NCBI RefSeq assembly: GCF_011745665.1
Contig: NZ_CP050253.1
Coordinates: 2,570,038 to 2,634,037, forward strand
Length of the DNA stretch: 64,000 bases
Direction of reading: 5' to 3'
Source: Zophobihabitans entericus
GTDB taxonomy: Bacteria > Pseudomonadota > Gammaproteobacteria > Enterobacterales > Orbaceae
In this document: in pieces, positions 37,490 through 48,146 of the stretch
Layout of the letters: each line of letters opens with the position of its first letter
How positions within the stretch are numbered: the stretch's first letter is position 1
The notes under the pieces: model-generated
What the model was told of the DNA's origin: nothing
The model's input: the letters and a program-made list of their open reading frames with translations, nothing else
Database searches by the model: none
Position numbers and translations under genes: made by a program

Positions 37490-40234
37490 ATGACTCTATT
37501 ACTTGGGATTCTTTTGTTGTTGGTTGTTATTGCAGCATTTATCAACCTTCAGGGAAAGTTTAACCATCTCCAACAACAACTAGAAGAATTAAAAAAAGTT
37601 GTTAACAAAGATTTATCCCCAACATCACCCACAACTGTAACGCCACAAGCTGCTATTACAGAAAAAGCAGAAACACCTCCTGCTGATAATATCCCTGAAC
37701 CAAAAACGACTGTTATTGAGACACAACCAACTCCGGTTGACGCTAAAACAGAAGCGATAAAACCGGCATCAACTGTGGCTGTTTTCTCATCTAAACCAAC
37801 TGCAAATGTTGTGGTACAAAAACAAGCAGCCTCAGCTACAAATCAGGCACAAGTGCAAACTCAGCAAAATAAAACAGACGAGCCGGATTTAGGTAAAAAA
37901 CTTTGGTTATGGTTTGTTAATGGTAATCCAGTGGCCAAACTGGCGATTATCATTCTATTCTTTGGCTTCTCTTACCTATTTAAATATAGTATTGACCACC
38001 AACTATTATCACCAGAAGTTCGTATTTTAGGGGCACTCGTCTTAGGCGGAATACTTCTTGGTGTTGGTTGGCGTTTACGTAAAACCAAAGAGCTCTATGC
38101 ACTGATACTACAAGGTGGTGCAATTGGTGTCTTATATCTCACGATATTTGCAGCTATCAAGCTCTATACCATGATTCCATTTATACTCGCCTTCATTCTA
38201 CTAGTTGTTATCTGTAGTTGCAGTGTGATGTTGGCTGTTCTGCAACGAGCAATCAGTCTGGCAGTTATCGCCTGTATTGGCGGCTATTTAGCACCAGTTT
38301 TACTGTCATCAAATGCAGGAAACCATATTGGATTATTTAGTTATTATTTACTGATCTCCAGTGCAATTTTAGCCATTAGTTTCTGGCAGTCATGGCGCGT
38401 TCTAAACTTAATTGGCTTTATCTTTACCTTTGTTGTTGCCTTTATGTGGGGCGTGGACAGATATCAACCCGCCTTCTACTTTGAGTGTCAGATCTTTATC
38501 ATTGCTAACTTACTCATCTATGGCGTTATCGCGGTTCTGACCTCTGTCAGAAGTGAGAAACAGGAAAAATATCAACACGTTATTGATCTTATCTTACTGT
38601 TCAGTGCACCACTAATCGGCTTTAGTCTGCAATATTCAATTGTTGGACATATCGAATTTGGTCCGGCTTACTCGGCGTTATTCTTTGGTTTATTCTATTT
38701 AGTCGGTGGTTACTTAGTGTTACGTAAATGGCAACAAGATGCTCGTCGTCTGGCTGTTTATGGACTGGCACTTGGTGTTGGTTTTATTACGCTAACCTTC
38801 CCGCTGGCCTTTAGTGCACAGTGGACTTCACTCTCATGGCTGATTGAAGGTACTGTAATTAGCTGGGCAGCTTTATCACAAAGACAACATCGCTTTGCCT
38901 GGATCGGTGCCTTTATTACCATTTTAGGTAGCCTGAGTCTGTTCCTGACTAACTTTAGCTATAATTATGGGCTGGATAATACTTCATTTATCACACTCTA
39001 TATCACCTTAAGTATTATTGCATTATTCAGCGCTTGTTTATGGCATCATTATCGACATTTAGATATCAGTACTTTTGTTATAAAAGTTCTATTCCTGATT
39101 ATTGCAGCACTTAGCTGGACAATACTCATCATTGATAGTACTTTACGCTTCACTACCAGTGATTACCCGGTACAAATCATTCTGTTTGGATTTGTGGCAG
39201 CCGTTTGGTTCTGGTACTTTATTGGTCGCAAACAAAACTGGGATATGTTGCAATATTCTGTTATTGCGCTTTGGCCAATCTTATTTATATCACTATTTAC
39301 CAGTTTTGTTGCTGGCACCTATACAATTCCAGCAGGATTACTTGGGCTGAGCTGGATTGCCGCATTTGGTAGTGCTTATTTCTATCTGAATCAACTTCAG
39401 AAAAATAGTCTGGCACTAACACCTTTAGCGCTGCAACTCTTACATATCAGCTTATTCTGGATTCTGCTCCTTTGGATTGCTAATGAAATCAGATGGGTAT
39501 TTAGCCACCTGCCATGGGGCTTTGAGTCACTTGAACTAGCGATTGTTCTGGCCGTGCTCGCCTTAGTCATCTTTATCGGTTATATCCTGAGAAATCAATT
39601 TCCGTTTAAGCAATATCAACAAGCTTATTGGTTTGCCGGCTTAGCACCAGTGATTGTGTGTACCATACTAGTACTCTTTACCGGACTTTATGATTCAGGA
39701 CAAATACTTGGTTTAACTTTTGTACCAATTTTAAATCCATTGGAACAAGGGGCTATTTTTGCTCTGATGATGCTCACTGTCTGGTCTCTCAGAACCAAAC
39801 AATTGAAACCTGCTGCTGCAACCTTTATTACAGTATTCCAGCTAGTTTTAGTACTCTTCATTTTCTTATGGGGTAATAGCATCATACTGAGAACATTAAG
39901 TACTTTAATGAATATCTCCTGGTCATTCAAAGCACTATGGAACACCAGCGAAGTACAGGTTGTCTTCTCATTAACCTGGATGCTTATTGCTCTGATTCTT
40001 GTTGTGGCAGCAAACAGATACAAACAACGCTATATCTGGTTTAGCGGAGCTGCCCTGCAAGGTATTGTAGTCTTAAAACTTATTCTGGTTGATAGTATTG
40101 AACTGGATGGATTATTACGCGCATTTGTGTTTATTGGCGTGGCTATACTGATGTTAATTATTGGCTACTTTGCACCACTACCACCAAGAAATGCTGAATT
40201 AACATCAAAAGAATTAACTGAGGAAGTAAAATAA
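37490..40234 (+). CDS. DUF2339 large multi-spanning membrane protein
   Basis: A 914-residue protein. It has an N-terminal helix (LLGILLLLVVIAAFINL), a short coiled-coil (FNHLQQQLEELKKVV), a Pro/Thr-rich low-complexity linker (residues 45-130), then more than 20 hydrophobic segments from NPVAKLAIIILFFGFSYLFKY to the end. This is the DUF2339 layout. The family is widespread and its function is not established. One base separates it from the DUF3999 gene, so the two are surely one operon. A membrane complex of the pair is an inference from gene order. Confidence 0.88.
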   Translation: MTLLLGILLLLVVIAAFINLQGKFNHLQQQLEELKKVVNKDLSPTSPTTVTPQAAITEKAETPPADNIPEPKTTVIETQPTPVDAKTEAIKPASTVAVFSSKPTANVVVQKQAASATNQAQVQTQQNKTDEPDLGKKLWLWFVNGNPVAKLAIIILFFGFSYLFKYSIDHQLLSPEVRILGALVLGGILLGVGWRLRKTKELYALILQGGAIGVLYLTIFAAIKLYTMIPFILAFILLVVICSCSVMLAVLQRAISLAVIACIGGYLAPVLLSSNAGNHIGLFSYYLLISSAILAISFWQSWRVLNLIGFIFTFVVAFMWGVDRYQPAFYFECQIFIIANLLIYGVIAVLTSVRSEKQEKYQHVIDLILLFSAPLIGFSLQYSIVGHIEFGPAYSALFFGLFYLVGGYLVLRKWQQDARRLAVYGLALGVGFITLTFPLAFSAQWTSLSWLIEGTVISWAALSQRQHRFAWIGAFITILGSLSLFLTNFSYNYGLDNTSFITLYITLSIIALFSACLWHHYRHLDISTFVIKVLFLIIAALSWTILIIDSTLRFTTSDYPVQIILFGFVAAVWFWYFIGRKQNWDMLQYSVIALWPILFISLFTSFVAGTYTIPAGLLGLSWIAAFGSAYFYLNQLQKNSLALTPLALQLLHISLFWILLLWIANEIRWVFSHLPWGFESLELAIVLAVLALVIFIGYILRNQFPFKQYQQAYWFAGLAPVIVCTILVLFTGLYDSGQILGLTFVPILNPLEQGAIFALMMLTVWSLRTKQLKPAAATFITVFQLVLVLFIFLWGNSIILRTLSTLMNISWSFKALWNTSEVQVVFSLTWMLIALILVVAANRYKQRYIWFSGAALQGIVVLKLILVDSIELDGLLRAFVFIGVAILMLIIGYFAPLPPRNAELTSKELTEEVK

Positions 40235-40235
40235 T

Positions 40236-41630
40236 ATGTCTAAATCACTAAATATAACGACATTGGCTGGCTTATTATTCGTAAGTTCTTTCGCAATGGC
40301 AGAGCCATCAGTCATGACACCAAATGATTACGCTTATGGTGCTAAAATTGTCTTAACTGATAATACCAGTGCTTTTAGTCAACTAGAGCTTTCTAAAGAT
40401 GTCTATTTACAAACGGCCTCTCCTCAACTTACTGATTTGCGTGTCTTTAACCGCAGTGGTCAGCTAGTACCTTTTGCTGTGACTTATACCCAAAAACCAC
40501 AAGAACGTCTGCCTGATGTACCGATGACAATTTACCGACTACAAAATAATGAGAGTCAAAATTCCACTACTGAATCTAATAAATACTCTGTTTCAGTCAA
40601 TGGCAAAGATGTAAATGTATATATTGATAATCAGGCTTATACTGGTAAAAGACGCTACACCGAAACTTATCTACTGCAGGCTCCTGCGGATATGAAATAT
40701 TCTCAACCATTTAATGGAGTAAAATTCCAGTGGGAAGAAGAAAATCGTAACTGGCAAGCCAACATCTCCTTATCTACAGCCAGTGACCTAAAAAACTGGT
40801 ACTCACTGGTTAGTCAAGACACGATAATGGAGCTACATAGCGAAAATAATACTACTCTGAAGCGAGAAGTCGTTGATTTCAGCTACTCAACTAAAAATAA
40901 AAACTGGTTACTGACCATCTATTCAGATAATCCTCTACCTAAATTATCTGGCGTGAGTGCACTCCAGGCTCCGGAGAGAAGTTATAACGAACTTATCTCT
41001 TTTGATTTTACTTTAGAGTCATCAGATAGTGCTCAGGCCACATATGCTTTACCATCAGCACAGCCACTCTATGATTTATCCATCTCTTTAAGCGCATACA
41101 ACACTGTTCAGCCAACGGCTATTTTTTACAAAACCTCGGATGACAGAGAAGAGTGGATAAAGCTTGAAGACCGCGTACTTAGCAGCATGAGTGCAACAAA
41201 CAATAACACTATTACTTTTGCCAGAAATGTCCCACCACTGGTTAAATACATTCAGTTACGTGCAATTAATAGCGCGTGGAACAATCCACCAACAGTAAGT
41301 GGTACTCGTCCACAAATGCGTATTGTGTTTAATAGTGCTAACAATGGCCCATTTATCTTAGCGTGGGGAAGACATAATCAGGAAAGTGTGGCATTACAGA
41401 TTAACTCATTATTACCAGCTACTCAGGATATCCGTGACATTCCTTATGCCTTCTTAGGTGAAAATATTACTTTAGGTGGAGAAAAAGCCTTATTACCTGA
41501 CCAGCCAGAGAGTTCAGGCATTCCGCGCTGGGTTATTTGGGCGGGTTTAATCGCTGGAGCATTACTACTTGTCTTTATCGCCTTCAAACTGGCTAAAGAA
41601 CTGAAAAAAGAACAAAAGAATAATGAGTAA
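40236..41630 (+). CDS. DUF3999 exported, membrane-anchored protein
   Basis: 464 residues with a signal peptide (cleavage near AMAEPS), a large beta-rich periplasmic domain, and one C-terminal membrane helix (WVIWAGLIAGALLLVFIAF) followed by a Lys-rich cytoplasmic tail. DUF3999 proteins usually occur with DUF2339, as here, where the gap is a single base. No function is known. The GKRRYTETYLLQAPADMKYSQPFNGV region resembles carbohydrate- or lectin-like beta sandwiches only vaguely, and I do not claim it. Confidence 0.85.
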   Translation: MSKSLNITTLAGLLFVSSFAMAEPSVMTPNDYAYGAKIVLTDNTSAFSQLELSKDVYLQTASPQLTDLRVFNRSGQLVPFAVTYTQKPQERLPDVPMTIYRLQNNESQNSTTESNKYSVSVNGKDVNVYIDNQAYTGKRRYTETYLLQAPADMKYSQPFNGVKFQWEEENRNWQANISLSTASDLKNWYSLVSQDTIMELHSENNTTLKREVVDFSYSTKNKNWLLTIYSDNPLPKLSGVSALQAPERSYNELISFDFTLESSDSAQATYALPSAQPLYDLSISLSAYNTVQPTAIFYKTSDDREEWIKLEDRVLSSMSATNNNTITFARNVPPLVKYIQLRAINSAWNNPPTVSGTRPQMRIVFNSANNGPFILAWGRHNQESVALQINSLLPATQDIRDIPYAFLGENITLGGEKALLPDQPESSGIPRWVIWAGLIAGALLLVFIAFKLAKELKKEQKNNE

Positions 41631-41642
41631 TCAAGACTAAAC

Positions 41643-41668
41643 AAAAAGGGGCATAAGCCCCTTTTTTA
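41643..41668. terminator. Bidirectional terminator between the DUF3999 gene and glnS
   Basis: AAAAAGGGGC-ataa-GCCCCTTTTTT: symmetrical, with A- and T-runs on both sides, between convergent genes. Confidence 0.9.
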
Positions 41669-41705
41669 TTGATACAAGTTAAATAATACAGAGAGAAGCT
41701 CCGTC

Positions 41706-43364
41706 TTATTCACTCCAGCTATCACGTAAACCAACAGTACGGTTAAAGACTAAATTATCTTCTGAACCATCTTTACTGTCTAAACAGAAATATCCTTCAC
41801 GCTCAAATTGGTAAGCTACACCAACTTTAGCCTGACGCAAACTCGGCTCAACAAAACCTTGTTTTACGATCAAAGAATCAGGATTAATGGTTGATAAGAA
41901 GTCATCTTCAGAACCCGGATTTGGTGTATTAAACAGACGATCATACACACGGATTTCAGCTGGTAGTGCATGTTTGGCTGATACCCAGTGAATAACGCCT
42001 TTAATCTTACGGCCATCTTCCGGATTTTTATTCAGCGTGGTTGGATCATAAGTACAGTAAATTGTTGTGATATTACCATCACTATCTTTCTCAACACGTT
42101 CAGCTTTAATCACATAAGCGTTACGCAGACGCACTTCTTTACCAAGTACTAAACGTTTATAATTTTTATTAGCTTCTTCTTTAAAGTCTGCACGATCGAT
42201 ATAGATTTCATTACTAAATGGCGCCTGACGTTCACCCAGCTCCGGACGATTTGGATGATTTTGCATAGAAAGCACTTCATCCACACCAGAAGCCATATTT
42301 TCAATAATCACTTTAACCGGATCAAGAACAGCCATCGCACGCGGTGCATTTTCGTTTAAATCTTCACGAATACAAAATTCAAGCGCACTCATCTCTACGG
42401 TATTTTCTTGTTTTGTTACACCAATACGGTAACAGAAATCACGAATAGATGAAGGTGTATAACCACGACGACGTAAACCTGAAATGGTTGGCATACGCGG
42501 ATCATCCCAGCCATCAACAATCTTCTCAGTCACAAGTAAATTAAGTTTACGTTTAGAGGTAATCGCATACTCAAGGTTAAGACGAGAAAACTCATATTGA
42601 TGCGGACGTGCACCGATAGAAATATTATCCAGAACCCAGTCATATAAACGGCGGTTATCCTGAAACTCTAAAGTACACAGTGAGTGAGTGATATTTTCGA
42701 TCGCATCAGAAATACAATGAGTAAAATCATACATCGGATAAATACACCACTCATCACCTGTTTGATGATGTTCAGCAAATTTAATACGATATAAAACCGG
42801 ATCACGCATAACAATAAATGGTGATGCCATATCAATTTTAGCACGCAGACATGCAGCACCTTCAGCAAATTCGCCATCACGCATTTTCTTAAACAGTGAT
42901 AAATTTTCTGTAATTGAACGATCACGATATGGGCTATTTTTACCCGGCTGAGTTAAAGTACCGCGATATTCACGGATCTCCTCAGCTGATAATTCATCAA
43001 CATAAGCTAAACCTTTATTGATTAGTTCGATTGCATATTGATAAAGCTGCTCAAAATAATCAGAAGAGTAACGAACTTCACCATCCCACTGGAAACCTAG
43101 CCACTGCACATCACGCTTAATAGATTCTACGTACTCCATATCTTCTTTGGCTGGATTCGTGTCATCAAAACGCAGATTACATTTACCATGATAATCCATC
43201 GCAATCCCAAAATTGAGACAAATAGATTTAGCATGGCCAATATGCAGATAGCCATTTGGTTCTGGCGGAAATCTGGTATGCGTCGTTTTATATTTCTTCG
43301 CAGCGAGATCCGCATCAATGATTTGACGGATAAAATTTGTTGGACGAGCTTCCATTTCGCTCAT
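41706..43364 (-). CDS. glnS: Glutamine--tRNA ligase
   Basis: 552 residues (E. coli 554). Class I motifs [15 protein letters not shown] (HIGH) and the KMSKS equivalent in ITSKRKLN are present. The anticodon-binding beta-barrels fill the C-terminal half. The protein starts [20 protein letters not shown], as expected for GlnS. Divergent from codB with about 300 bases between. Confidence 0.98.
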   Translation of the reverse strand: MSEMEARPTNFIRQIIDADLAAKKYKTTHTRFPPEPNGYLHIGHAKSICLNFGIAMDYHGKCNLRFDDTNPAKEDMEYVESIKRDVQWLGFQWDGEVRYSSDYFEQLYQYAIELINKGLAYVDELSAEEIREYRGTLTQPGKNSPYRDRSITENLSLFKKMRDGEFAEGAACLRAKIDMASPFIVMRDPVLYRIKFAEHHQTGDEWCIYPMYDFTHCISDAIENITHSLCTLEFQDNRRLYDWVLDNISIGARPHQYEFSRLNLEYAITSKRKLNLLVTEKIVDGWDDPRMPTISGLRRRGYTPSSIRDFCYRIGVTKQENTVEMSALEFCIREDLNENAPRAMAVLDPVKVIIENMASGVDEVLSMQNHPNRPELGERQAPFSNEIYIDRADFKEEANKNYKRLVLGKEVRLRNAYVIKAERVEKDSDGNITTIYCTYDPTTLNKNPEDGRKIKGVIHWVSAKHALPAEIRVYDRLFNTPNPGSEDDFLSTINPDSLIVKQGFVEPSLRQAKVGVAYQFEREGYFCLDSKDGSEDNLVFNRTVGLRDSWSE

Positions 43365-43580
43365 AAAAACCCCTAAAAGACTTAACGAATATATTAACTT
43401 TACGAGTCAATAATAATTGACGGCGGATAACAGACGACTATAACAAATTTTTCCTGTTTCGCAAATGCTCAGAAGAAGGATTTCTGCATTCACTATTTTC
43501 GTCTAAAAAAACATCACTTTTGTCTAAAAAATAATACTATTTATAATTCAACTAATTAAATTATATTAAGATTTTTTCTG

Positions 43581-43608
43581 TAGACACTCAATTAAAAGTA
43601 CCTATAAT
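43581..43608 (+). promoter_or_regulatory. Promoter of codBA
   Basis: TAGACA (43581-43586), 16 bases, TATAAT (43603-43608). Transcription would start near 43615, about 50 bases before the codB start. I see no PurR box of the E. coli type in the gap 43365-43665 and no riboswitch I can name. Confidence 0.65.
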
Positions 43609-43665
43609 AGCCTCGCACTCGTTGCCGACCTTAAGTAAAGTCTCTTAGAAAATTAAAGGTATTGT

Positions 43666-44919
43666 ATGTCAAACGATAATAACTACAGTCAAGAAGCAGT
43701 TCCTCAGTCAGCTAAAAAGAATCTTCTCTCATTAACATTTATCATGCTCAGCCTCACTTTCTTCTCTGCCAGTATGTGGGCAGGCGGGACACTCGGAACT
43801 GGTCTAACTTTTAGCCAGTTTTTTTTTGCCCTATTTATTGGTAATCTTCTACTCGGTATCTACAGCGCTACTCTTGGATATATTGGTGCAAAAACAGGAT
43901 TCTCAACACATCTGCTCGCTCGTTTCTCATTCGGTTTAAAAGGCTCCTGGTTACCCTCTTTCTTGCTCAGTAGTACACAAGTCGGCTGGTTTGGTGTTGG
44001 TCTGGCTATGTTTGCTTTCCCGGTCAGTAAAGCAACCGGTATCAATCCCTATGTTTTAATAGCCATCTTCGGTATCTTAATGACATTAACGGTTGCGATA
44101 GAAGGAATTAAAGCACTACTTTATCTCTCAATTATCGCTGTGCCGGCAATTGCCATCCTTGGTTGCTACTCTGTCTGGATTGCCGTCAGTGACATTGGCG
44201 GACTTAGTGAATTGACAGGTATTACCCCAACCAACCCGATTTCCTTTTCAACTTCGTTAACTATTGTCGTCGGATCCTTTATTAGTGCCGGCACTTTAAC
44301 AGCAGACTTTGTACGTTTTGGCAAACGCGCTAAACACGTATTCCTGATTACTATCTTTGCCTTCTTATTTGGTAACTCACTGATGTTTATCTTTGGAGCC
44401 GCAGGAGCTGCTGCAGTCGGAATGTCAGATATTTCTGATGTGATGATTGCTCAGGGGCTACTCATTCCGGCAATTTTAGTTCTTGGCTTAAATATCTGGA
44501 CCACGAATGATAATGCCCTGTATGCCTCAGGACTTGGCATGGCAAATATCACAGGGCTATCAAGTAAAACCATGTCAATCGTTAACGGCTTACTGGGAAC
44601 CCTCTGCGCAGTCTGGCTATATAATAACTTCGTGGGTTGGTTAACCTTCCTCTCAACCGCCATTCCACCAATTGGTGGCGTGTTAATTGCGGACTATTTA
44701 CTCCATAAGAAAAGCTATCAGCATCTGGCTAATGGTAGTCGTCAGCAAGTTAACTGGTTTGCCATTGCCGCTGTGATTATTGGTGTACTGTGTGCTAAAT
44801 TTTTACCGGGCATTGTACCAGTCAACTCTGTCCTGGGAAGTGCAATTAGTTATATAATACTGAACGTAGTTGCTAAAAAAGCTATCTATCCAATATCAGA
44901 GGTAAAAAATGTCGGATAA
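43666..44919 (+). CDS. codB: Cytosine permease
   Basis: 417 residues with twelve membrane helices, NCS1 family. It is nearly collinear with E. coli CodB (419 aa): [51 protein letters not shown] and [17 protein letters not shown] are all present. It imports cytosine. Its 3' end overlaps the codA start by 11 bases, so the transporter and enzyme are coupled. Confidence 0.96.
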   Translation: MSNDNNYSQEAVPQSAKKNLLSLTFIMLSLTFFSASMWAGGTLGTGLTFSQFFFALFIGNLLLGIYSATLGYIGAKTGFSTHLLARFSFGLKGSWLPSFLLSSTQVGWFGVGLAMFAFPVSKATGINPYVLIAIFGILMTLTVAIEGIKALLYLSIIAVPAIAILGCYSVWIAVSDIGGLSELTGITPTNPISFSTSLTIVVGSFISAGTLTADFVRFGKRAKHVFLITIFAFLFGNSLMFIFGAAGAAAVGMSDISDVMIAQGLLIPAILVLGLNIWTTNDNALYASGLGMANITGLSSKTMSIVNGLLGTLCAVWLYNNFVGWLTFLSTAIPPIGGVLIADYLLHKKSYQHLANGSRQQVNWFAIAAVIIGVLCAKFLPGIVPVNSVLGSAISYIILNVVAKKAIYPISEVKNVG

Positions 44920-46177
44920 TACACTGATTATTCATCATGCACGTTTAACTAATCGTGAAGGCTTATGGCAAATAACCATTAAAAACGGTCTGTTTATCAG
45001 TATTCAACCGCAATCAGATTCAATCGTTTCTGGTCTTGATGCACAAGGAGGATTGGTTATTCCTCCTTTTGTTGAACCGCATATTCATCTAGATACCACA
45101 CAAACTGCAGGGCAGCCTGCCTGGAATCAATCTGGAACTCTCTTTGAAGGTATCGAACGCTGGGCAGAAAGAAAAGCACAACTAACTCATGCCGACGTAA
45201 AAGAGCGTGCTGTTAAAACCTTAAAATGGCAAATTGCCAATGGTATCCAGCACGTTAGAACGCATATTGATGTATCAGACCCAACTCTCATCGCCCTAAA
45301 AGCGATGCTAGAAGTAAAACAAGAGATCGCCCCATGGGTTGATCTGCAAATTGTAGCCTTCCCGCAAGAGGGTATTCTCTCCTATCCTAATGGTGAAGCT
45401 TTACTCGAAGAAGCGGTTAAACTTGGTGCTGATGTTATTGGTGCAATTCCACACTTTGAATTCACTCGTGAATATGGTGTGGAATCATTACATAAAATAT
45501 TCGCTTTAGCTAAAAAGTATGACCGCCTGATCGATGTTCACTGTGATGAAATCGATGATGAACAATCCCGCTTTGTTGAAACTGTTGCGGCACTGGCTCA
45601 CAAAGAAAGTATTGGCAAAAAAGTTACAGCCAGCCACACGACAGCGATGCACTCCTATAATGGCGCTTATACCTCACGTCTTTTCCGCTTACTGAAAATG
45701 TCAGAGATCAACTTCGTGGCTAACCCTTTAGTCAATATTCATTTGCAAGGTCGCTTTGATACTTATCCAAAACGCCGTGGTGTAACGCGCGTAAAAGAGA
45801 TGCTGGAAGCCGGTATCAATGTCTGCTTCGGCCACGATGACGTCTTTGACCCATGGTACCCGCTTGGCACAGCGAACATGTTACAAGTTCTGCATATGGG
45901 GCTACATGTCTGTCAGTTAATGGGTTATCAGCAAATCAATCAGGGACTGGATCTCATTACTTACAACAGTGCTAAAACCCTACATCTGCAAAAATACGGA
46001 ATAGAGGAAGGTAACCCGGCAAACTTGGTAATACTGGCGGCTGAAAACGGTTTTGATGCCGTACGCCGCCAAACACCTGTAAGATACTCAATCCGCCACG
46101 GAAAAGTCATCGCAGAAACCAAACTAGCAGAGACAACCATCCACTTATCCAAATCAGAATCGGTTAATTTTAACTAA
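44909..46177 (+). CDS. codA: Cytosine deaminase
   Basis: 422 residues (E. coli 427), amidohydrolase superfamily. Metal ligands are in EPHIHLD and in the His of DVHCDEIDD; catalytic His and Asp are in [11 protein letters not shown] and [14 protein letters not shown]. Conversion of cytosine to uracil feeds pyrimidine salvage. It overlaps codB, forming codBA as in E. coli. Confidence 0.97.
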   Translation: MSDNTLIIHHARLTNREGLWQITIKNGLFISIQPQSDSIVSGLDAQGGLVIPPFVEPHIHLDTTQTAGQPAWNQSGTLFEGIERWAERKAQLTHADVKERAVKTLKWQIANGIQHVRTHIDVSDPTLIALKAMLEVKQEIAPWVDLQIVAFPQEGILSYPNGEALLEEAVKLGADVIGAIPHFEFTREYGVESLHKIFALAKKYDRLIDVHCDEIDDEQSRFVETVAALAHKESIGKKVTASHTTAMHSYNGAYTSRLFRLLKMSEINFVANPLVNIHLQGRFDTYPKRRGVTRVKEMLEAGINVCFGHDDVFDPWYPLGTANMLQVLHMGLHVCQLMGYQQINQGLDLITYNSAKTLHLQKYGIEEGNPANLVILAAENGFDAVRRQTPVRYSIRHGKVIAETKLAETTIHLSKSESVNFN

Positions 46178-46190
46178 TTCATTTGCAAAA

Positions 46191-46226
46191 CTTTTCTTGT
46201 ACTTAATCACACTAGTACAAGAAAAG
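46191..46226. other. 13-bp perfect inverted repeat after codA
   Basis: CTTTTCTTGTACT and AGTACAAGAAAAG pair perfectly around a 10-base loop. No T-run follows (ATCCTTTC), so it is at best a weak terminator and may be a transcript-stabilising hairpin. Confidence 0.6.
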
Positions 46227-46307
46227 ATCCTTTCACTTAAAGTTTTCATTTAAAAATATACAAATAAATCAATATGTTATAATATTAATTCCTTATTAGA
46301 TCCAAAG

Positions 46308-46455
46308 ATGCAATGATTTGACGGAGAGCATACCTCATAGGTCTTAGCGAGCCCTCGAACGGGCGCCTATGGGGTGGGCTAGGCCGTCAAACCCACTGAA
46401 CTTAGTCCCCGCCACCAAAAACAGACTGCGCCAGAGCGGCCCTCGCCGCTCAACA
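46308..46455 (+). repeat. Composite structured repeat, copy B
   Basis: Module 1 (46318-46390) has outer stem TTGACGG/CCGTCAA, inner helix ACCTCATAGG/CCTATGGGGT, and an apical hairpin GCCC-TCGAAC-GGGC. The spacer contains CCCACTGAACTTAG and CACCAAAAACAGACTGCGCCA. Module 2 is GAGCGG-ccctcg-CCGCTC (46434-46451). The copy begins with GATGCAATGATT, shared with copy D. Confidence 0.85.
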
Positions 46456-46488
46456 AACCAAGCCAAGATAAACCCAGATTCACAGAGA

Positions 46489-46632
46489 CAACGATTGACG
46501 GAGAGCGTACCCTATAGATCTTAGCGAATCTGTCGAACGAGCGCCTATAGGGTGCGCTAGGCAGTCAAACCCACTGAACTTAATCACCACACCAAAAACA
46601 GACTGTGCCAGAGCGGCGCACGCCGCTCAACA
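46489..46632 (+). repeat. Composite structured repeat, copy C
   Basis: Module 1 (46495-46568) has a longer perfect inner helix ACCCTATAG/CTATAGGGT, with paired changes relative to copy B, and outer stem TTGACGG/CAGTCAA with one mismatch. The spacer (CCCACTGAACTTAATCACC, then CACCAAAAACAGACTGTGCCA) is nearly the same as in B. Module 2 is GAGCGGCG-ca-CGCCGCTC (46611-46628). It lies in direct orientation about 40 bases after copy B. Confidence 0.85.
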
Positions 46633-46639
46633 ACCCCCC

Positions 46640-46673
46640 ACTAATAAAAAAACCCCATTACAGGGGCTTTTTC
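46640..46673 (-). terminator. Terminator of the MHS transporter gene (46693)
   Basis: On the minus strand AAAAAGCCCC-tgtaat-GGGGTTTTTTT. Confidence 0.8.
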
Positions 46674-46692
46674 ACATCATAACTAAAACAAT

Positions 46693-48018
46693 TTACTTTA
46701 ATTCACCAGAAATATTCTGTTTTTTCTCATCCAACAGATAGATCCCAATTAAAACCCCAAGACCAAACAGAATCATCACATAATAAGGATGTGCTTTCAC
46801 ACTCACCAGTGAAGTTAACAGTGACATCATAAGTGGTGTTAAACCACCGGCAATTGCATACGCCATATTAAATGAGAACGATAAACCAGAGAAACGAACT
46901 GTCGGTGGAAAACCTCTTACCATAAAGAATGCAAAACACCCGATCACACCCACACCAAAACCAGCCAGAGGATAGGTAATAAACAGGTAATCCATATGAT
47001 TAAATAAAGAGAAATAAAATACACCAACAGCGACGATACAATACGCACAACCAACAATTAATACTTTAGCAAAACCAAACTTGTCCGCTAAGGTACCAAA
47101 TAGCATACATCCAAGTGCCACACCAATAATTGCTAGACTATTTGCCTGTAAAGCAACCACCGGATCAACTGAAAATACTTTTTGCAGATAAGTTGGGGCC
47201 AGTAAAATAACCACCATAATCCCGGCTGACAAAACCCAAGTAAGTAACATTGAGATCACGACTGAATGTTTATGCTCTTTTAACACCGTCACCACAGGAA
47301 CATTTTTATCTAAGTTCTTACGTTGTTGCATCTCAGCAAAGATCGGTGTCTCCTTTAACCAGCGACGTAAATACATTGAACAAATACCAAATACACCACC
47401 AAGCAGGAACGGCAAACGCCAGCCCCAGATTAGCATATTTTCATCACTCACATATTTATGAATAAGGGTGGAAACAATAGAGCCAATTAGAATACCCACA
47501 ACCAGACCGGCTGTTAAAGTACCACAGGCAAAACCAACACGTTTAGTTGGTACGTGTTCTGCCACAAAGGTCCATGCCCCCGGAATTTCACCACCAACAG
47601 CAGCTCCCTGACAAACTCGCATCAGAAGTAATAATAAAGGAGCAGCAATACCAATAGAATCATAAGTTGGTAAACAACCAATTAACAAAGTTGGTACCGA
47701 CATCATCAGAATACTAAAGGTAAACATGCGTTTACGACCGAACAAATCGCCAAAGTGCGCCATAATAATGCCGCCAAATGGGCGAGCCAGATAACCAGCA
47801 GCAAAAATACCAAACGTTTGCACCTGAGTTAGCCAATCCGGCATATTATGAGGGAAAAATAAGTGGCCGATCGTTAATGAGAAGAAAACATAGATAATAA
47901 AATCATAAAACTCTAATGCTCCACCTAATGCGGCTAAAGATAAAGTTTTGTAATCTTGCATATTTAACGGGCGGGTTTTTACTACTTGTGTTTGTGATTG
48001 TGCTGCTGACATTTCCAT
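46693..48018 (-). CDS. MFS transporter, metabolite:H+ symporter (MHS) family (first of a pair)
   Basis: 441 residues with twelve helices. The N-terminal motif ALGGALEFYDFIIYVFF and the loop PFGGIIMAHFGDLFGRKRMF identify the MHS branch (relatives ProP, ShiA, KgtP, citrate and dicarboxylate permeases). It is a close paralogue of the gene at 48845, collinear along its whole length. The substrate cannot be read from the sequence. It is not obviously linked to a pathway; mog lies between the two copies. Confidence 0.85.
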   Translation of the reverse strand: MEMSAAQSQTQVVKTRPLNMQDYKTLSLAALGGALEFYDFIIYVFFSLTIGHLFFPHNMPDWLTQVQTFGIFAAGYLARPFGGIIMAHFGDLFGRKRMFTFSILMMSVPTLLIGCLPTYDSIGIAAPLLLLLMRVCQGAAVGGEIPGAWTFVAEHVPTKRVGFACGTLTAGLVVGILIGSIVSTLIHKYVSDENMLIWGWRLPFLLGGVFGICSMYLRRWLKETPIFAEMQQRKNLDKNVPVVTVLKEHKHSVVISMLLTWVLSAGIMVVILLAPTYLQKVFSVDPVVALQANSLAIIGVALGCMLFGTLADKFGFAKVLIVGCAYCIVAVGVFYFSLFNHMDYLFITYPLAGFGVGVIGCFAFFMVRGFPPTVRFSGLSFSFNMAYAIAGGLTPLMMSLLTSLVSVKAHPYYVMILFGLGVLIGIYLLDEKKQNISGELK

Positions 48019-48146
48019 GGGGATAACTTCACTGTATTTAATTAACTTTAATTATTGAAAAACGGGAACTTTCGTTAATATATCGTTAATTAAATAAGCG
48101 AGATAATTAGTTTTGCTTATTTCTACAAAAAAATTAAAAGTAAAAG

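Noticed and set aside
43615..43665. A riboswitch in the codB leader
   Set aside because: Only 50 bases, no purine or preQ1 aptamer signature; a weak ACCTT/AAGGT pairing around the Shine-Dalgarno is not enough.
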